Source: HGM04593 sp045533955
GTDB taxonomy: Bacteria; Bacteroidota; Bacteroidia; Bacteroidales; Bacteroidaceae
NCBI GenBank assembly: GCA_045533955.1
Contig: JAZSIU010000010.1
Location: forward strand, 1 to 19,619
Direction: 5' to 3'
DNA: 19,619 nucleotides
Part shown: piece after piece, positions 16,465-19,619 of the stretch
Position numbering within the stretch: position 1 is the stretch's first letter
How the letters are laid out: each line of letters begins with the position of its first letter
The notes under the pieces: generated by a model
Seen by the model: only the letters and a program-made list of their open reading frames with translations
What the model was told of the DNA's origin: nothing
Database searches by the model: none
Made by a program: the position numbers and the translations under genes

Positions 16465-17634
16465 ATGAATAAAGAACAGATTATGCAGGTGCCGTCGCCC
16501 TGTTATGTGATGGAAGAGGCGCTTCTGCGCAGGAATTTATCGCTAATCAGTCGTGTGGCACGAGAGTCGGGCGCCGAGATTATCCTCGCCTTTAAAGCCT
16601 TTGCCCTGTGGAAGAGTTTCCCCATCTTCCGCGAGTATATAAACTCGGTAACGGCAAGCTCCATTCACGAGGCGCGTCTGGCCTACGAGGAGTTCGGCAG
16701 CCGTGCGCACGCCTTCTCGCCCGCCTACATCGACGGCGAATTTGAGGATATGATGCGCTATTGCAGCCACATATCTTTTAACTCGCTTGCACAGTATAAT
16801 CGTTTCTACGAGCGCACGCGCGAGTCGCAGCACAGCGTCTCGTGCGGAATAAGGATAAATCCCGAATATTCCGAGATTGAGACCGAACTTTACAATCCCT
16901 GCGCGCCCGGCAGTCGCTTCGGTGTAACGGCCGACCTGCTACCCGAGGAACTTCCCGCAGGCATCGAGGGCTTCCATTGCCACTGCCACTGCGAGTCGAG
17001 CTCCTATGCGCTCGAGAATACCCTTGTGCACATTGAGCAGAAATTCGGCAAATGGCTGCCGCGACTAAAATGGCTCAATCTTGGTGGCGGACACCTTATG
17101 ACGCGCAAGGATTATGACGTAGAGCATCTGATAGCGCTTCTTAAGGGATTAAAATCGCGTTACCCCAATCTGCACGTCATCCTCGAACCCGGCTCGGCCT
17201 TTGCGTGGCAGACAGGCTCGCTCGTCTCGTCGGTGGTTGACATTGTCGAGAGCCGCGGCATACGCACCGCAATCCTCGACGTCAGCTTCACGTGTCATAT
17301 GCCCGACTGCTTGGAGATGCCCTATCAGCCCACCGTTACCGGCGCCGAGACACTCGCGCCCGATGCAGTAAAAGGCGCGCCTTTCGAGCAGAATATTTAC
17401 CGTCTGGGCGGCAACAGCTGTCTGAGCGGCGATTATATGGGCAGTTGGAGGTTCACGCAACCGCTGTCGGTGGGCGATAGAGTGGTGTTCGAGGATATGA
17501 TTCACTACACAACGGTAAAGACAAATATGTTCAACGGAATTTCGCACCCCTCTATTGCGATGCTGCACGAGGATGGCACACTCGAGATGTACAAAATATT
17601 CCGTTACGAGGATTATCGCGATAGAATGTGCTGA
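16465..17634 (+). CDS. nspC: Carboxynorspermidine/carboxyspermidine decarboxylase
   Basis: This 389-residue PLP enzyme belongs to the alanine-racemase-fold decarboxylases. It removes CO2 from carboxyspermidine or carboxynorspermidine in the last step of the alternative polyamine pathway used by gut Bacteroidales. Visible features are the PLP lysine in AFKAFALWK (Lys44), HCHCHCESSS (171-180), the glycine loop NLGGGH (205-210), EPGSAF (241-246), the C-terminal active-site cysteine in GNSCLSGDYMG (Cys319), and HYTTVKTNMFNG (347-358). Length is normal for NspC. It starts 24 bp after pcrA with no promoter visible between them. The partner carboxynorspermidine dehydrogenase is not in the window. 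Met7 is an alternative start. Confidence 0.93.
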   Translation: MNKEQIMQVPSPCYVMEEALLRRNLSLISRVARESGAEIILAFKAFALWKSFPIFREYINSVTASSIHEARLAYEEFGSRAHAFSPAYIDGEFEDMMRYCSHISFNSLAQYNRFYERTRESQHSVSCGIRINPEYSEIETELYNPCAPGSRFGVTADLLPEELPAGIEGFHCHCHCESSSYALENTLVHIEQKFGKWLPRLKWLNLGGGHLMTRKDYDVEHLIALLKGLKSRYPNLHVILEPGSAFAWQTGSLVSSVVDIVESRGIRTAILDVSFTCHMPDCLEMPYQPTVTGAETLAPDAVKGAPFEQNIYRLGGNSCLSGDYMGSWRFTQPLSVGDRVVFEDMIHYTTVKTNMFNGISHPSIAMLHEDGTLEMYKIFRYEDYRDRMC

Positions 17635-17646
17635 AGATTTCTCTCC

Positions 17647-17691
17647 TTTTCACCCCGTTTATGATGAAAAAGGGGAAAATTTTACTTTTTT
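17647..17691 (+). terminator. Weak terminator-like hairpin after nspC
   Basis: TTTT (17647-17650) and CCCC (17653-17656) can pair with GGGG (17672-17675) and AAAA (17676-17679) around a 2-base bulge, followed by a T-rich stretch to 17691. The stem is short and imperfect. Confidence 0.35.
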
Positions 17692-17712
17692 ACGAAAAAA
17701 AGTCGAAAAAAG

Positions 17713-17743
17713 TTTGCAGGTTATAAAAAAAGCCGTACCTTTG
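17713..17743 (+). promoter_or_regulatory. Consensus Bacteroidetes promoter of the tRNA-Gly unit
   Basis: TTTG (17713-17716) is separated by 19 bases from TACCTTTG (17736-17743), a full match to the TTTG/TAnnTTTG consensus and typical of strong stable-RNA promoters in this phylum. Transcription should begin near 17750, about 230 bases before the tRNA. Confidence 0.85.
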
Positions 17744-17755
17744 CACCCGTTGAAA

Positions 17756-17803
17756 GAGCACGGCTCACGAATCTTAAGCGAAGATTCACAAAGTGAGGGG
17801 CTC
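17756..17803 (+). ncRNA. Structured leader hairpin upstream of tRNA-Gly
   Basis: Nested complementary segments are visible at the expected 5' end of the transcript: GAGC (17756-17759) with GCTC (17800-17803), CTCAC (17764-17768) with GTGAG (17793-17797), and GAATCTT (17769-17775) with AAGATTC (17781-17787). No T tract follows, so it is not a simple terminator. It may be a processed leader or a small RNA; no known family was recognised. Confidence 0.4.
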
Positions 17804-17816
17804 AATTGATAATAAC

Positions 17817-17963
17817 GCGGAATTTTCGTGCCGGCGAGAGCAGAAGATGAAAATCTTATGCCGAGCGCAGCCGAAAATCTCGTTTGAAAGATTTTTGCGG
17901 AATTTTCGTGCCAGCAAGTGCAGAAGATGAAAATCTTATGCCGAGCGCAGCCGAAAATCTCGT
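17817..17963 (+). repeat. Two 67-bp direct repeats in the tRNA leader
   Basis: Units at 17817-17883 and 17897-17963 (80-bp period) differ at three positions, all within a short stretch (ccggcgagagc against ccagcaagtgc). Each starts with gcggaa, which is also the first six bases of the tRNA-Gly gene at 17981. Each contains a small hairpin (aagat-gaaa-atctt). No coding frame here looks real. Confidence 0.9.
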
Positions 17964-17980
17964 AAATTTCAAAGAAATTT

Positions 17981-18053
17981 GCGGAAATAGCTCAGTTGGT
18001 AGAGCACAACCTTGCCAAGGTTGGGGTCGCGAGTTCGAGCCTCGTTTTCCGCT
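17981..18053 (+). tRNA. tRNA-Gly (anticodon GCC)
   Basis: The 73-base cloverleaf is complete. The acceptor GCGGAAA pairs with TTTCCGC, the D-stem is GCTC/GAGC, and the anticodon stem CAACC/GGTTG encloses the loop TTGCCAA with anticodon GCC. The T-arm is GCGAG-TTCGAGC-CTCGT with one G-T pair, and the discriminator base is T. The CCA end is not encoded. It is served by the promoter at 17713-17743 and followed at once by a terminator. Confidence 0.96.
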
Positions 18054-18057
18054 CAAA

Positions 18058-18106
18058 AGAATGGCAATTGAAGAATGAATCTTCAGTTGCCATTCTTTCT
18101 TTTCTT
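18058..18106 (+). terminator. Terminator of the tRNA-Gly transcript
   Basis: A 16-bp stem with one G-U pair (18058-18073 with 18081-18096) has a 7-base loop and is followed by a T-rich tail (18097-18106). It starts 5 bases after the tRNA. Confidence 0.85.
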
Positions 18107-18222
18107 ATGGCTTTCTGTAGAATAGTGTAATCTCTTCTTTGCAAAATCCGTATTTGTGGAAGTGGAGTAGGGGGCTTGGGCTACTTTTTCTCTCTTGTAG
18201 GTAAATATTTGAATCTTTTTTC

Positions 18223-18253
18223 TTTGTGTATCGGTGAAAATAGACGAAATTTG
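18223..18253 (+). promoter_or_regulatory. Probable promoter of pfp
   Basis: TTTG (18223-18226) is followed after exactly 19 bases by GAAATTTG (18246-18253), which matches TAnnTTTG at all fixed positions but the first. The leader before the start codon would be about 70 bases. The rest of the gap from 18107 shows nothing recognisable. Confidence 0.55.
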
Positions 18254-18331
18254 CACTGCCGTTCAATGAATCGGTGATAATCGCTTAAGATAAGATTAAT
18301 CTATAACTTATAAATAATTAGAATAACAACT

Positions 18332-19619
18332 ATGACAAAGAGTGCATTGCAAATTGCTCGTGCAGCTTATCAGCCCAAGCTTCCTAAAGCATTGAAGGGC
18401 GCAGTGAAGGTAGAAGAGGGTGCTCCCACCCAGTCAGTTGCTGACCAGGAGGCCATCAAGGCTTTGTTCCCCAATACGTACGGAATGCCCCTGATTAAGT
18501 TTGTGGAAGGTGAAGCTACAGCTTATCCCGCCATCAACGTGGGTGTAATTCTTTCTGGAGGTCAGGCTCCTGGTGGTCACAATGTGATTTCAGGTCTTTT
18601 TGATGGAATCAAGTCGCTCAACAAGGAAAGCCGTCTGTTTGGCTTTATCCTGGGTCCTGGTGGTTTGGTTGACCATAATTATAAAGAACTGACTGCTGAT
18701 ATTATTGACGAGTATCGTAATACTGGCGGATTCGATATCATTGGTTCAGGTCGTACCAAATTGGAGAAAGAAGAGCAGTTTGAAAAAGGTTTTGAAATCA
18801 TCAAGGAACTTGGCATCAATGCATTGGTAATCATTGGTGGTGATGACTCAAATACCAATGCTTGTGTGTTGGCCGAGTATTATGCAGCCAAGAAGTGTGG
18901 CGTACAGGTTATCGGTTGTCCCAAGACTATTGACGGTGACTTGAAGAACGAAATGATTGAGACCTCTTTCGGTTTTGATACCGCTTGCAAGGTTTACTCT
19001 GAAGTTATTGGTAACATCCAGCGCGATTGTAACTCTTCACGCAAATATTGGCACTTCATCAAGCTGATGGGTCGTTCGGCTTCTCATATCGCACTTGAGT
19101 GTGCTCTTCAGACTCAGCCTAACATCTGTATCGTGTCCGAAGAGGTAGAGGCTAACAACATGTCTTTGGATGACGTGGTTACTTACATAGCTCAGGCTGT
19201 AGCTAATCGTGCCGCTCAGGGTAACAACTTCGGTACCGTGTTGATTCCTGAAGGTTTGATTGAGTTCATTCCTGCCATGAAGAAACTGATTGCTGAATTG
19301 AACGATTTGTTGGCTGCCAACAAGGAATTTGCGATGATAAAGAAGAGCGCTCAGCGTGATTGGGTAATCTCTAAGCTTTCAGAAGAGAATGCTGCAATCT
19401 ATGCTTCTCTGCCCGAAGGTGTTGCTCGTCAGTTGACTCTGGATCGTGACCCCCATGGAAATGTGCAGGTTTCTTTGATTGAGACAGAAAAACTCCTTTC
19501 TGACATGGTAGCCGTGAAGCTCGCTCAGTGGAAGGAAGAGGGTAAGTATGTAGGTAAGTTTGCTGCTCAACATCACTTCTTTGGTTATGAAGGTCGTTGT
19601 GCTGCTCCTTCTAACTTTG
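18332..19619 (+). CDS. pfp: Diphosphate-fructose-6-phosphate 1-phosphotransferase (PPi-PFK), 3' end cut by the window
   Basis: An open frame runs from ATG 18332 to the window edge, giving 429 residues with no stop. The protein transfers phosphate from pyrophosphate to fructose 6-phosphate in glycolysis, reversibly, in the cytoplasm. Motifs are GVILSGGQAPGGHN (71-84), GGDDSNTNA (169-177, the second Asp being typical of the PPi-dependent form where ATP enzymes have Gly), PKTIDGDLKN (197-206, catalytic Asp) and MGRSASHIALE (246-256). The family's long form is about 550 residues, so roughly the last fifth is missing here. Codon use is richer in GCT, GGT and CGT than in upstream genes, as expected for a highly expressed gene. 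It follows the tRNA-Gly unit with its own promoter. Confidence 0.95.
   Translation, partial: MTKSALQIARAAYQPKLPKALKGAVKVEEGAPTQSVADQEAIKALFPNTYGMPLIKFVEGEATAYPAINVGVILSGGQAPGGHNVISGLFDGIKSLNKESRLFGFILGPGGLVDHNYKELTADIIDEYRNTGGFDIIGSGRTKLEKEEQFEKGFEIIKELGINALVIIGGDDSNTNACVLAEYYAAKKCGVQVIGCPKTIDGDLKNEMIETSFGFDTACKVYSEVIGNIQRDCNSSRKYWHFIKLMGRSASHIALECALQTQPNICIVSEEVEANNMSLDDVVTYIAQAVANRAAQGNNFGTVLIPEGLIEFIPAMKKLIAELNDLLAANKEFAMIKKSAQRDWVISKLSEENAAIYASLPEGVARQLTLDRDPHGNVQVSLIETEKLLSDMVAVKLAQWKEEGKYVGKFAAQHHFFGYEGRCAAPSNF

Noticed and set aside
17817..17963. A possible CRISPR array
   Set aside because: There are only two 67-bp units with a 13-bp gap, no cas genes, and no spacer-like variation.
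17884..18078. A small frame running through the direct repeat and the tRNA
   Set aside because: It overlaps the whole tRNA-Gly gene and the terminator, and its sequence follows from the repeat rather than from protein constraint.

Overview
The window reads as a chromosomal segment of a gut-type member of the Bacteroidales (Bacteroidota). Supporting signs are promoters of the form TTTG-N19/20-TAnnTTTG, lipoproteins with acidic residues just after the lipobox cysteine, a TonB-dependent outer-membrane receptor, a secreted GH29 fucosidase, a Bacteroidetes-style iron/manganese superoxide dismutase, a long pyrophosphate-dependent phosphofructokinase, and weak or absent Shine-Dalgarno sequences. The genus cannot be fixed from the sequence alone. 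There is no transposase, phage gene, CRISPR array or rRNA in the window.

Region 1 (about 150-7650) is the most interesting part. A minus-strand operon encodes a TonB-dependent receptor, a DUF5689-type OB-fold lipoprotein, and a large multidomain lipoprotein. The large lipoprotein has two near-identical choice-of-anchor-J domains, a DUF6359-like domain, an OB-fold and a C-terminal beta domain. It ends at a strong terminator. Divergent from the operon is a secreted endonuclease/exonuclease/phosphatase-family enzyme with a complete set of motifs. Together these suggest an envelope system that binds, cuts and imports nucleic acid or another phosphodiester substrate; that role is inference.

Region 2 (7650-9035) holds a nitronate monooxygenase/FabK-like flavoprotein with a cysteine-rich C-terminal segment, set off by its own promoter and terminator. 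Region 3 (9200-13230) is a two-gene operon: a GH29 alpha-L-fucosidase with a C-terminal F5/8-type (CBM32-like) domain, and a secreted multidomain protein with GEVED-like and lectin-like parts and a short sorting-type C-terminus. It converges on a superoxide dismutase gene across a shared 18-bp hairpin.

Region 4 (13274-17634) is housekeeping: sodB on the minus strand, then divergently a PcrA/UvrD helicase followed 24 bp later by carboxynorspermidine decarboxylase (nspC). Region 5 (17640-18110) is a tRNA-Gly(GCC) unit with a textbook Bacteroidetes promoter. Its long leader holds a hairpin and two 67-bp direct repeats whose first bases copy the tRNA 5' end. Region 6 (18223-19619) is the promoter and first 429 codons of pfp (PPi-dependent phosphofructokinase), cut by the window edge.

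Many long open frames lie antisense to the real genes because of the biased codon use; they are treated as shadows.
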